NCBI RefSeq assembly: GCF_016908415.1
Contig: NZ_JAFBDW010000003.1
Coordinates: forward strand, 1 to 64,000
From: Caldicoprobacter guelmensis
GTDB lineage: Bacteria > Bacillota > Clostridia > Caldicoprobacterales > Caldicoprobacteraceae
Length of the DNA stretch: 64,000 bases
Direction: 5' to 3'
Both the position numbers and the translations under genes were made by a program. Shown here piece after piece: positions 8,452 to 17,136 of the stretch. The notes beneath the pieces were generated by a model. The model saw only the letters and a program-made list of their open reading frames with translations. It was not told where the DNA came from and did not search any database. Every line of letters begins with the position of its first letter. Position 1 is the first letter of the stretch.

Positions 8452-9777
8452 TCACCACCTTTCAACGCCATCGCGTGTTACCACACCGTACACTAATGGC
8501 CTGGGTTGAGGAGGCTGATCACCGATAATTATCCCCTCATTAAATACATTAATAGCTTCCTGCAAATTATCCTCCCTGGTCACATAAAACTCGGCCAGCG
8601 TCTCGCCCTTCTCCACCCTTTGACCCAAACGCTTATGCAAAACTACGCCCACCCTGTGGTCTATTGCATCCTCTTTGGTGCTTCTCCCGGCTCCCAGCAA
8701 CCGGGCAGCCTGCCCTATGCTGTACGCATCCATAGAGCTTATATATCCGCTCTGCTGCGCTTTTATAGCAATGACCTCGTCAGCTAGCGGTAAAAGGGAG
8801 GTATCGTCCACCACTCTCTCATCCCCTCCCTCAGCACGAATCATATCCTTAAGCTTTTGTAGACCTCTCCCGCTATGAAGTGCCTCCTCTATCATCTCAC
8901 AGCCCTGCTCAACAGTTCGGCAGTGCCCGGCTGTATACAGCATGTACGCTCCCAGCAACAGGGAAACCTCTTTAAGTGCCCCCTCCCTTTCTCCTTTTAA
9001 TACCTCTATCGCTTCTTTCACCTCAAGCGCATTGCCGACGGCCATCCCCAGAGGCTGGTTCATATCCGTAACTATGGCAATTGTGTTGCGCCCCACGAGG
9101 ACACCTACACTAACCATCTCCTGCGCAAGTTCAAAGGCGTCCTCCACCGATTTCATAAAAGCCCCGCTGCCCACTTTTACATCAAGAACTATGGCATCGG
9201 CCCCGGCAGCAATCTTCTTGCTCATAACGCTGCTGGCAATGAGGGATTTATGTTCAACAGTCCCCGTCACATCCCGCAGCGCATACAGCTTCTTATCGGC
9301 AGGCACCAAATTCTCTGTCTGCCCCACTACAGCCACGCCGACTTCTTTCACTATGCGAATAAAATCATCAATTGGCTGAAAGGGGTTAAATCCCGGAATG
9401 GACTCAAGCTTGTCGATCGTGCCGCCGGTATGGCCCAGGCCTCTGCCCGACATCTTGGCCACCGGCACTCCACAGCCCGCCACCAGTGGTGCAACTACCA
9501 GGGTGGTGGTGTCCCCCACCCCGCCTGTGCTGTGCTTATCAACCTTTATCCCCGGTATGGGTGACAGGTCCACCGTCTCCCCTGAATAGGCCATGGCCAG
9601 GGTGAGGTCAGCGGTTTCACGGCTGGTCATACCCTGAAAATATATGGCCATCAACAAGGCAGCCGCCTGGTAATCCGGAATGTGCCCTGCCACATACTCC
9701 TTGATGAAAAAACCTATTTCCTCTCTGGTAAGCTCTTTGCCATCTCGCTTTTTTGTAATGATATCCAGCATACGCAT
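8452..9777 (-). CDS. pdp: Pyrimidine-nucleoside phosphorylase
   Basis: A 441-residue cytoplasmic enzyme cleaving uridine or thymidine with phosphate to base plus (deoxy)ribose-1-phosphate. The signature KVDKHSTGGVGDTTTL phosphate-binding motif is followed by KMSGRGLGHTGGTIDKLE and the DVKVGSGAFMK segment typical of Pdp/DeoA. The C-terminal alpha/beta domain is complete. I chose ATG 9777 (MRMLDIITKKRDG), which matches relatives; the open frame extends seven codons upstream to 9798, and an AAAGG lies about 12-15 bases before 9777. It heads the cluster with the pentulokinase and GH127 genes, separated by a 124-base gap, so co-transcription is possible. Confidence 0.95.
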   Translation of the reverse strand: MRMLDIITKKRDGKELTREEIGFFIKEYVAGHIPDYQAAALLMAIYFQGMTSRETADLTLAMAYSGETVDLSPIPGIKVDKHSTGGVGDTTTLVVAPLVAGCGVPVAKMSGRGLGHTGGTIDKLESIPGFNPFQPIDDFIRIVKEVGVAVVGQTENLVPADKKLYALRDVTGTVEHKSLIASSVMSKKIAAGADAIVLDVKVGSGAFMKSVEDAFELAQEMVSVGVLVGRNTIAIVTDMNQPLGMAVGNALEVKEAIEVLKGEREGALKEVSLLLGAYMLYTAGHCRTVEQGCEMIEEALHSGRGLQKLKDMIRAEGGDERVVDDTSLLPLADEVIAIKAQQSGYISSMDAYSIGQAARLLGAGRSTKEDAIDHRVGVVLHKRLGQRVEKGETLAEFYVTREDNLQEAINVFNEGIIIGDQPPQPRPLVYGVVTRDGVERW

Positions 9778-9950
9778 TATTAAGCAGCATCCTTTCAAAA
9801 TAAATACATTTTTTCATAAATCATATTACTATCGAGGTATAATCAGCCCATAAGCAACAAAAAGGAATTAATCCCTTCAGGAAATCACACCATTCACTCT
9901 GAAGGGAGATAAATGCTAGGAAGTGGTTCTACTACTATCATGTTACACTA

Positions 9951-9986
9951 ATTAAAAACAAAGAGCAAGAGCATTTATGCACTTGC
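9951..9986 (-). terminator. Intrinsic terminator of the MacAB-like operon
   Basis: On the minus strand, GCAAGTGCAT pairs with ATGCTCTTGC through one short mismatch (9965-9986), followed by TCTTTGTTTTTAAT. It lies 74 bases beyond the permease stop codon. Confidence 0.75.
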
Positions 9987-10059
9987 CCAGATACTATAAT
10001 TCAAGTACGAGGCCATCTATAAAAGAATGAACAAGAAAGGCTATATAGGGTGGTTGTTA

Positions 10060-11226
10060 TCACTCATAACGCAGTGCATCAATAGGATTCAAGCTGGCCG
10101 CCTTACCGGCCGGATATAAGCCGAATATAATCCCAACCGCCACTGAAAACCCGGTTGCCAGCAATACCACATCGGCAGAAATTGCTGCAGGGATGTTCAA
10201 TATCTTGCCCAAAACACTTACCCCCACAAAGCCCACTATGATCCCCAGTACACCGCCCAATCCGCTGAGCACAGATGACTCTATGAGAAACTGCACCAGT
10301 ATATCTCTCTTCTTGGCTCCTATGGCCTTTCTTATTCCTATCTCGCGCGTCCGCTCAGTGACAGATACCAGCATTATGTTCATGATCCCAATACCGCCTA
10401 CCAGCAACGATATACCTGCAATACCGCCCAGCATCATGGTCAAAGTAGCAGTCGCCTGATTAATAGTTGATAAGAGCTGCGTCTGGTTAAATACCCTGAA
10501 GCTGTTTTCGTCGTTAAACTTCCTGGTCAGAAACCGCTGTATCTCCGCGACTACTTGATTTACAACATCAGGTGACTGCGTGGAAACATAAAAAGTTCGA
10601 ATTTCTGTATTTCCAAGAAACCTCTGACCAGTGGTCAATGGTATTATAACCCTATTATCGTCCGAACCAGCCATAGAGCTTCCCTTCTCCTCCAGTATAC
10701 CCACAATTGAAAATTCCACTCCGTTTATCGAAATCTTCTCTCCCACTACATCCCTTCTCCCAAACAGCTCATCGGCAACATCCACTCCTACCACCGCCAC
10801 CCTAAACCGCATATCCAAATCGTTTTGAAGCAAGAATCTGCCACGCTGGACTTTTGTGTTTCTTACATGCTGATATCCGGGCGTAGTGGCTTCAAGAGAA
10901 GTGTTGGTATTCTTGTTACCCGCTTTTACCGTTACCCCACCGCTCAATACAGGTGCTATCTCGCTGACACCGGGTATACTCTTTATCCGCTGCAAGTCCT
11001 CTTCATTAACGCTGCGGCTTCTTCTACCCGTGATATTGACGGTGATCAAATTGGTACCCAAGCTCTCGATTTGTTGGGATACCTGCCGGGTAGAACCCTG
11101 CCCTAAAGCAACCAGGGTGATGACAGCCATGACCCCAATGATGACCCCAAGCATGGTTAAAAATGAACGCATCTTGTTTGACAAAATAGAATTTAAAGCC
11201 ATTTTAATGGCCTGAGTAAATTTCAT
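10060..11226 (-). CDS. MacB-like ABC transporter permease
   Basis: The 388-residue protein has the MacB/FtsX topology: an N-terminal membrane segment at about residues 17-42 (SFLTMLGVIIGVMAVITLVAL), a long extracytoplasmic MacB-type core domain up to about residue 260, then three C-terminal membrane helices in an FtsX domain. It closes with the usual LNPIDALRYE tail. It overlaps the ATPase gene by four bases (ATGA) and is the last gene of the adaptor-ATPase-permease operon. In Gram-positive bacteria such systems are linked to export of, or resistance to, peptides and drugs; the substrate here is unknown. Confidence 0.93.
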   Translation of the reverse strand: MKFTQAIKMALNSILSNKMRSFLTMLGVIIGVMAVITLVALGQGSTRQVSQQIESLGTNLITVNITGRRSRSVNEEDLQRIKSIPGVSEIAPVLSGGVTVKAGNKNTNTSLEATTPGYQHVRNTKVQRGRFLLQNDLDMRFRVAVVGVDVADELFGRRDVVGEKISINGVEFSIVGILEEKGSSMAGSDDNRVIIPLTTGQRFLGNTEIRTFYVSTQSPDVVNQVVAEIQRFLTRKFNDENSFRVFNQTQLLSTINQATATLTMMLGGIAGISLLVGGIGIMNIMLVSVTERTREIGIRKAIGAKKRDILVQFLIESSVLSGLGGVLGIIVGFVGVSVLGKILNIPAAISADVVLLATGFSVAVGIIFGLYPAGKAASLNPIDALRYE

Positions 11227-11906
11227 TGAATTCCCACCTCTTCGTCCGATACGATTTGCCCGTCGCGTATGCTGATCATACGCCTTGCATACCTTGCTAT
11301 GTTAATATCGTGAGTTATAAGTATAATGGTATTTCCCTGAGAATGGAGCTCTTTAAATATCTGCATGATTTCCTTGCCCGATTTGCTGTCCAAATTGCCT
11401 GTGGGCTCATCGGCCAGTATCACCGATGGGCGGTTAACTAAGGCTCTTGCAATGGCAACCCTCTGCTGCTGCCCACCCGACAGCTCTGAAGGTCGGTGGT
11501 GCATCCGCTCCTTAAGCCCCATCATTTCCAGAACGCGCATAGCCTCTTCCCTTCGTTTCCTGGCACCAACACCTGCATAAATAAGCGGAAGCTCCACATT
11601 TTCCAGAGCTGTCAGCTTGGGCAGCAGATTAAACCCTTGAAAGACAAAACCGAACTTTTTGTTGCGTACCTCTGCCAGCTGATTGTGGTTATAAGAGGAT
11701 ATATCGCGGCCATCCAGGTAATATCTACCTTGAGTGGGTACATCCAAACATCCGATTATGTTCATAAGGGTGGATTTGCCCGAACCCGAAGGGCCCATAA
11801 TGGCAACAAATTCACCCTTGTTGATGGATAAGGAGATGTTGTTTAGAGCTACCACTTCATTTTCTCCCATTTTGTAAACCTTGCTAAGGTTTTCAAGCCG
11901 TATCAT
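11223..11906 (-). CDS. MacB/LolD-type ABC transporter ATP-binding protein
   Basis: A 227-residue ATPase with Walker A GPSGSGKST (residues 38-46), Q-loop VFQGFNLLPKL, signature LSGGQQQRVAIARAL, Walker B VILADEPTGNLD and switch His in LITHD. It powers the permease encoded just downstream. The stop codon overlaps the permease start by four bases, indicating translational coupling. Its family is the three-component MacAB/LolCDE type rather than an importer. Confidence 0.96.
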   Translation of the reverse strand: MIRLENLSKVYKMGENEVVALNNISLSINKGEFVAIMGPSGSGKSTLMNIIGCLDVPTQGRYYLDGRDISSYNHNQLAEVRNKKFGFVFQGFNLLPKLTALENVELPLIYAGVGARKRREEAMRVLEMMGLKERMHHRPSELSGGQQQRVAIARALVNRPSVILADEPTGNLDSKSGKEIMQIFKELHSQGNTIILITHDINIARYARRMISIRDGQIVSDEEVGIQ

Positions 11907-11950
11907 GCCCCCAAAGCACCTTCTTTCTTTATATATCTCATCCCTCTTTA

Positions 11951-13720
11951 TCAGCGATTATTGGCGGGAACTCTAGCCCTGTCAAATCCTCCCTGTGGGA
12001 AAGCCCCTCTCATGCCACCAAAGCCTGGAAACATCCCCTGCCAATTATTCTGATTGTTGTTCGAGCCAGACACTGGAATAAGCACTACTTCACCTTCTTC
12101 AATTCCGCTTATGACTTCGGCGTAAGTCTCATTTGTAATGCCAATCTCTACTTTACGTAAACTCACCTCTCCAAACAAGTTTCCTGATGGTATATTCATG
12201 CTTCTATTTCTCGTCACAAACCTTTGCCCTTGTGCATTCCCACTACCTGCCATATCAGATATAGAAGCAGACCCCCTAAAAGATCCCTGCTCATCTCCTT
12301 TATTGCCTTGCGAAGAATTGGACGCTACCAGTACATACTTTTCCCCGTTTCTTTCTTGAATGGCTTCTACTGGAACAAGCACCTCTCCTTTTTTGCTTTC
12401 TACCTGGATTTCGGCAGTTGCATTCATACCAATCTTAATATCACCTGGATTTTTTATAGAAATAGTCACATCGAATGTTGTTACTCCTCCGCCGGAGGAT
12501 TTTCCTATATCAGCTATTTTTATAACCTCTCCTTCAAAAACGGTATCGGGGAAAGCATCTATTTTAACCTTGGCCTTTTGCCCTATTTTCACTTTGGGTA
12601 TATCAAGTTCATCCACCGCAACCACTACATTTAGCTGCGTAGGATCTATAACAGTGGCAATTGGCTTGCCTTGCTGCACTTGATCCCCAACCTTAACATT
12701 CAAAGAGGTAATTATGCCATTTATAGGGCTTTTTACCTTGGTGTTGCCAAGCAGACTTTTCTTGCTCTCCAGCTCTTTTTGAGTCTGCTGAATGGTCAGA
12801 TTCTGCGATTCTATATTGGCCTTGACATCTGAATCATCCAGCTTAAATAGATTATCGCCTCGCTTTACCATGCTGTTTTCCTTCACGTAAATAATGCTTA
12901 TTTTTCCGTTATTTCCGGTAACGTTAACTCCCTGATTGACATCCAGCGTCCCCTCACCAACAGCCACGTACTCGTCGGAATTTTCATCGCGCTTTAAAAC
13001 GGTGACCTTGGCTCCAATTGGCAGGTCATCCCTGTCAATCTGAACTTGGACGCTTCCCGCACTAGTCTCAGGCTGATTGTACTGTTGAGCTATCATTTGG
13101 CCTAAAGGTGTTTCTACAACAGTCCCTTCTACTTCAGTACCATCTTCCAGCCTGACCAAAACCTTTTCACCCTCAGTTAAAGAAACACCTCCCCTTGGTT
13201 TAAACGTAACCTTCATCCTTCCATCGGTGGAAATAATGGCCAAAGCGCCGTATGTCCTGGTGGTAAGCCCTACATCCTCGCCAACCTTTGCCTTAAGGAA
13301 TTTCACCCGGCCATCAACAGGTGCTTTTATGTAAAAATCACTTAAGCTATCCTTTAATTTTGACAACGAGAGGTTCTGCTGCTTAAGGTTGTTTTCAATC
13401 TTATCTATCTCCTGCTGCAGGTTCTCATCATCAATAACGGCTATCACATCTCCTTCCTTAACCTTATCACCCTCTTTAACTTCAAGCTTTTCCACCGTTC
13501 CACTAATAAGCGGAGCCACTTCTTGAGTCACCGCTGCAACTACAGTCCCACTTGCAGAAACATTGAGTTCTATGTCGCCAATCTGAGCTCTTGCCACCCT
13601 ATAATTCGCATTTGCATTAGTTCTAGGTGTCTGAAACCTTCGATAAACGAAATAACCACCTACAAGTAACGCCACCGCCAAAAGTCCAGCTATGCTTCCC
13701 TTTAACCATTTTTTGTTCAT
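11951..13720 (-). CDS. HlyD/MacA-like membrane-fusion adaptor with duplicated lipoyl modules
   Basis: The 589-residue product starts at ATG 13720 (MNKKWLKGS), with GGAGGG about 7 bases upstream, and has one N-terminal membrane anchor (residues 10-24). Two biotinyl-lipoyl/hairpin modules are visible: the first around GTVEKLEVKEGDKVKEGDV, closed by IKAPVDGRVKFLKAKVGEDV, and the second around ISIIYVKENSMVKRGDNL, closed by KVKSPINGIITSLNVKVGDQ. A beta-barrel follows, then a C-terminal domain with a low-complexity insert and a Gly/Asn/Arg-rich tail. It should bridge the MacB-like permease to the cell-wall space. Ordinary MacA has one lipoyl module and about 370-400 residues, so this one is enlarged. 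Confidence 0.9.
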   Translation of the reverse strand: MNKKWLKGSIAGLLAVALLVGGYFVYRRFQTPRTNANANYRVARAQIGDIELNVSASGTVVAAVTQEVAPLISGTVEKLEVKEGDKVKEGDVIAVIDDENLQQEIDKIENNLKQQNLSLSKLKDSLSDFYIKAPVDGRVKFLKAKVGEDVGLTTRTYGALAIISTDGRMKVTFKPRGGVSLTEGEKVLVRLEDGTEVEGTVVETPLGQMIAQQYNQPETSAGSVQVQIDRDDLPIGAKVTVLKRDENSDEYVAVGEGTLDVNQGVNVTGNNGKISIIYVKENSMVKRGDNLFKLDDSDVKANIESQNLTIQQTQKELESKKSLLGNTKVKSPINGIITSLNVKVGDQVQQGKPIATVIDPTQLNVVVAVDELDIPKVKIGQKAKVKIDAFPDTVFEGEVIKIADIGKSSGGGVTTFDVTISIKNPGDIKIGMNATAEIQVESKKGEVLVPVEAIQERNGEKYVLVASNSSQGNKGDEQGSFRGSASISDMAGSGNAQGQRFVTRNRSMNIPSGNLFGEVSLRKVEIGITNETYAEVISGIEEGEVVLIPVSGSNNNQNNWQGMFPGFGGMRGAFPQGGFDRARVPANNR

Positions 13721-13920
13721 CTTGCATCCCTCCACTAATTGATATAACTTTAAGGCAGGTACAAAGATTACGCCAACTTCAACCCGGTTTTGCAATGTTT
13801 AGCAGAGATGATTATACAATTGTTGTTGACTTGATACGGATCGTTTTATACATATCATGTTCTCAGTATAACAATAGTTTTTGGCAAAATCATGAATAAA
13901 TTCTGAAATATTTGTGAACA

Positions 13921-13952
13921 AAAAGAAAACGGGCTTTATTAAAGCCCGTTTT
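13921..13952 (-). terminator. Intrinsic terminator of the GH1 gene
   Basis: AAAACGGGCTTT (13926-13937) pairs with AAAGCCCGTTTT (13941-13952). On the minus strand the stem is followed by CTTTTTG. The gene's stop codon (13939-13941) sits in the loop region. Confidence 0.85.
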
Positions 13953-15288
13953 CGGAAATCACATCTCGATACCACAGTGCACTTTTCTTTGGGGTCCTCT
14001 TCAATGTCACATAATCTACATACACTATGCCAAACCGCTTGCTGTATCCGAAGGCCCATTCAAAGTTATCCATAAACGACCATACATAGTAGCCTTTGAG
14101 ATTTACCCCATCCTGTATTGCCTTGTATGCTGCCTCAAAATGGGCCTTTAAGTAATCCAACCTGTCCTGATCGTCCACCACACCGTCTATCACTTTGTCA
14201 TCCTTAAAAGCAGCTCCGTTTTCAGTTATGTAGATAACTGGAGCGTTGTAGTCCCTATGCACCCTCATGAGGAGGTCGTATAACCCTTGAGGATATACCT
14301 CCCATCCCATCTCGGTATACTTTCCTTCAGGACGCACATGCTCCACCGAATCAAAACTATCCTCTTTACCTTTTTTGACTACAGCTCTGGTATAGTAGTT
14401 TATTCCAAGAAAATCGATGGGGTTGTTTGCAATGAGCTCCATATCACCTGGACATATCGCTGGTGCATTGTATTTCTCCTGATAATATGCCATCATATCC
14501 TCGGGATAAGTGCCTTTGAATACCGGGTCCAAAAACCACCGGTTCTGGAAACCATCCTGAAACTTAGCCGCTTCGCTGTCCCCGGGGCTATCAGAAGCAG
14601 GATAAACAGGCGTCAAGTTCAAGGTAATCCCTATCTGCCCACCATCATCATTCCCCGATTGACGATAAGCCTGTACCGCCTTGGCATGCGATAGCAGCAG
14701 ATGATGGGTAATCCTTACCGCAAGCGCAAAATCCTTATATCCAGGTGCATGATGGCCAAATGCATTGCCCACAAATGCCACCACCCACGGCTCATTGTGG
14801 GTAATCCATTTCTTGACGCGGTCACCCAGGACATCGTACATCTTAAAGGCATACTCGGCAAAATAATCCGTTACGTCCCTATTGTCCCATCCGCCTATAT
14901 CCTGAAGCGCCTGTGGCAAGTCCCAGTGATAAAGTGTAACAATGGGCTCTATACCAGCCTTTAAAAGCTCATCCACAAGGGAATTGTAAAAGTCCACGCC
15001 TTTTTGGTTGACCGGCCCTTTTCCTTGGGGATATATCCTGGGCCAGGCGATGGAAAACCTATATCCCTTGAGTCCAAGCTCCTTCATCAGTCGTATATCC
15101 TCTTTGTACCGATTGTAGTGATCACAAGCCACATCGCCTGTATCTCCGTTCAGCACATTCCCCGGAGTATGGCTGAACCTGTCCCATATGGACTCGCCAC
15201 GCCCGTCCTGGTCTACCGCACCTTCCACTTGATATGATGCGGTAGCTGAACCCCATATAAAATCCTTAGGAAATGTCATCTTACCCAT
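13939..15288 (-). CDS. bglA: GH1 beta-glucosidase/beta-glycosidase
   Basis: A 449-residue cytoplasmic TIM-barrel enzyme hydrolysing terminal beta-glucosides or galactosides from oligosaccharides. The N-terminal signature FPKDFIWGSATASYQVEGA, acid/base Glu166 in THNEPW and nucleophile Glu356 in YITENGAAF are present, with the conserved WSFMDNFEWAFGYSKRFG near the C-terminus. Start ATG 15288 has GGGGGA about 7 bases upstream; five upstream codons of open frame are ignored. It is a single gene transcribed divergently from the YhbD-like operon. No phospho-beta-glucosidase Ser/Lys phosphate-binding set was noticed. Confidence 0.95.
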   Translation of the reverse strand: MGKMTFPKDFIWGSATASYQVEGAVDQDGRGESIWDRFSHTPGNVLNGDTGDVACDHYNRYKEDIRLMKELGLKGYRFSIAWPRIYPQGKGPVNQKGVDFYNSLVDELLKAGIEPIVTLYHWDLPQALQDIGGWDNRDVTDYFAEYAFKMYDVLGDRVKKWITHNEPWVVAFVGNAFGHHAPGYKDFALAVRITHHLLLSHAKAVQAYRQSGNDDGGQIGITLNLTPVYPASDSPGDSEAAKFQDGFQNRWFLDPVFKGTYPEDMMAYYQEKYNAPAICPGDMELIANNPIDFLGINYYTRAVVKKGKEDSFDSVEHVRPEGKYTEMGWEVYPQGLYDLLMRVHRDYNAPVIYITENGAAFKDDKVIDGVVDDQDRLDYLKAHFEAAYKAIQDGVNLKGYYVWSFMDNFEWAFGYSKRFGIVYVDYVTLKRTPKKSALWYRDVISENGL

Positions 15289-15453
15289 ATGCAATCCCCC
15301 CATTTCAACTCAGTCTATGTATCAATACCTATTTGCTATTTTACCATAAAACTATCTTTGTTTTCCACAAAATTATAACCGCTCCTTCCAAGTATTTCTT
15401 TCATTAGTGTTACATTTATTCAATGCCGTTTAAATATTTTTCTACAAATTTCC

Positions 15454-15509
15454 TTGACTTTGTAACAATGTTATGTTACATTAGATTTAGCATAACATAA
15501 CAATGTTAC
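15454..15509 (+). promoter_or_regulatory. Promoter with two matching 18-bp operator-like sites
   Basis: A -35 TTGACT (15454-15459), 17-base spacer and -10 TACATT (15477-15482) precede the YhbD-like gene. GTAACAATGTTATGTTAC (15462-15479) covers the spacer and part of the -10. ATAACATAACAATGTTAC (15492-15509) lies downstream. The second matches the reverse complement of the first at 16 of 18 positions, and each is an imperfect palindrome. Their centres are 30 bp apart, close to three helical turns. The likely ligand is the MerR-like protein encoded next (autoregulation), which is inference. Confidence 0.65.
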
Positions 15510-15526
15510 GAAAGGAGATGGGGTGA

Positions 15527-16216
15527 GTGCTTATCTCCAAAAAGGAGCTGCTCAAGATTACGGGAATATCTTACGGACAGTTATACCGTTGGAAGCGGGA
15601 AGGATTGATACCTGAAGAGTGGTTCATAAAGCAACCTACATTTACCGGTCAGGAAACCTTCTTTCCTAGAAATAAAATACTCAACAGGATTAAAGCTATT
15701 CAAGAGCTCAAGGACAAATACTCTTTGGAAGAGCTGGCAAAGATCCTGTCTCCTGAAGTATCTGAAAGAATATTTACAGCAGATGACCTGCAAATCATCG
15801 ATGAAATTGAAAAAGGACTTATACCCTGTTTTTGCCAAACCTTTAGGAAAAATAGCTTTTCGTATGTGGAAGTATTGGCACTAATTGCCATTTCTCAATG
15901 TAAGAGAAATTTTGGTTTGCAGCTTAAGGATGTGGAATCTCTGTGTGAGGGTATAAAGGACCATTTAAAGGATATCAAACAGACCGATTTTATGTTTGTG
16001 CTGCTTGACAAAAACGGGGATTACTTTGTTACCATTCATGCTGAACAAGCCAAAGTATTCTTTGACAGCAGATGGAAAGTGCTATGCCAGATTCGCCTGA
16101 ATGATATCTCTTCTCTCATGAAGGTTAAATACCACAAGAGCTTTAATTTCAGGTTTGACGACGAGGAAAAAGATGTCCCTTTTGAGCTTGCTTCGGAAAA
16201 GGCGGTGCTGACATGA
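15527..16216 (+). CDS. yhbD: YhbD-family MerR-like regulatory protein (DUF4004)
   Basis: The 229-residue protein begins with a winged-helix MerR-like segment (ISKKELLKITGISYGQLYRWKREGLIPEEWF, residues 3-34) and an adjoining coiled segment, then a domain resembling the YhbD/DUF4004 family (DDLQIIDEIEKGLIPC onward). In Bacillus subtilis yhbD sits with yhbE and yhbF, as here with the next two genes. GTG 15527 is preceded by AAAGGAGA. It overlaps the next gene by four bases. Function is unproven; the HTH and the palindromic sites at its promoter suggest it controls this operon. Confidence 0.85.
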   Translation: MLISKKELLKITGISYGQLYRWKREGLIPEEWFIKQPTFTGQETFFPRNKILNRIKAIQELKDKYSLEELAKILSPEVSERIFTADDLQIIDEIEKGLIPCFCQTFRKNSFSYVEVLALIAISQCKRNFGLQLKDVESLCEGIKDHLKDIKQTDFMFVLLDKNGDYFVTIHAEQAKVFFDSRWKVLCQIRLNDISSLMKVKYHKSFNFRFDDEEKDVPFELASEKAVLT

Positions 16217-17136
16217 GGAAAAACGCCATTGCTATAGGGAAAAGATATATTGAAGGGTGTTATAATTTCATTATGGCGGCAGGAGAGCTTTATGTCACTG
16301 ATAGCGATATCAATGCCATATATCTTGCAGGGGAAATCGATGTACACAACTCTGCAGTCCACAAATTGCGCGGTGCAGGAGAAGTTAAAGCCAATCATGT
16401 CAGCTGGGGCAATGTAAAAGTTGCAGGAAATATATCCCTGCATGGTATTTGTAAAGGGGATGTTATAGTAGTAATAGGCGACCTATCAGCCGAATTTTTA
16501 GAATGCAGGATACTCAGGAACGGCCCTGCCAATAAAAAAAAGGCAAGGGGTGGGATTCCGGTTCAAACAGCCAATCAAAAAGCTGATGCTGTAAATGCAG
16601 CAGCACACTATGATTACTCAAATAAAGGACTTCAATGGAGGGGAATATTAAAAGCTGAAACGTTTGAAAATTTTTTTGCAATGGACCTTTCATCATGCGA
16701 CTATGAGTTCAAAAATATCATTTCTTCAGCTTTATTGGCTTATGATAATGAAATTGTTTGCGAAAACTTTTACAGCTTTGGAGGACTGCGCTGCCAAAGC
16801 ATCAACGCTGAAAATATTACACTAGTCCTGAATGATGCAATATCTGTTAAAAGCATTATGGGAAGCAACATTCGCATTCTCAAAAGTTTTCAACAAGACA
16901 AACTGTTTAAATCCATACCCAAGTCAGCTGGTTATAAGAATTTTACTTCAAATGCAGGAATCGTTAGCATTGAAAGCATCGAAGGTGACAGGATCAACAT
17001 TGAATATACAAGGGCTCAACTGGTGTCAGGTATAGATGTGGAGATAGGTGATTTATGCGTAATTGACAGGGTGGAATACAAGAACAGCGTTGAAATTTCA
17101 GAAAAAGCAGTGATAGAGCAGGTGGTGAGATTATGA
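16213..17136 (+). CDS. yhbE: Bactofilin-like polymer-forming protein, YhbE-like
   Basis: The 307-residue product has short beta-rich repeats (YVTDSDINAIYLAGEIDVHNSAV, then LRGAGEVKANHVSWGNVKVAGN) typical of bactofilin/polymer-forming cytoskeletal proteins, both before about residue 95 and again after residue 150, split by a Lys/Ala-rich linker around residues 105-130. No signal peptide or membrane helix is visible. It overlaps both neighbours by four bases, so translation is coupled to the regulator and to the second bactofilin. A scaffold role at the membrane near the ABC exporters is inference. Confidence 0.75.
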   Translation: MRKNAIAIGKRYIEGCYNFIMAAGELYVTDSDINAIYLAGEIDVHNSAVHKLRGAGEVKANHVSWGNVKVAGNISLHGICKGDVIVVIGDLSAEFLECRILRNGPANKKKARGGIPVQTANQKADAVNAAAHYDYSNKGLQWRGILKAETFENFFAMDLSSCDYEFKNIISSALLAYDNEIVCENFYSFGGLRCQSINAENITLVLNDAISVKSIMGSNIRILKSFQQDKLFKSIPKSAGYKNFTSNAGIVSIESIEGDRINIEYTRAQLVSGIDVEIGDLCVIDRVEYKNSVEISEKAVIEQVVRL

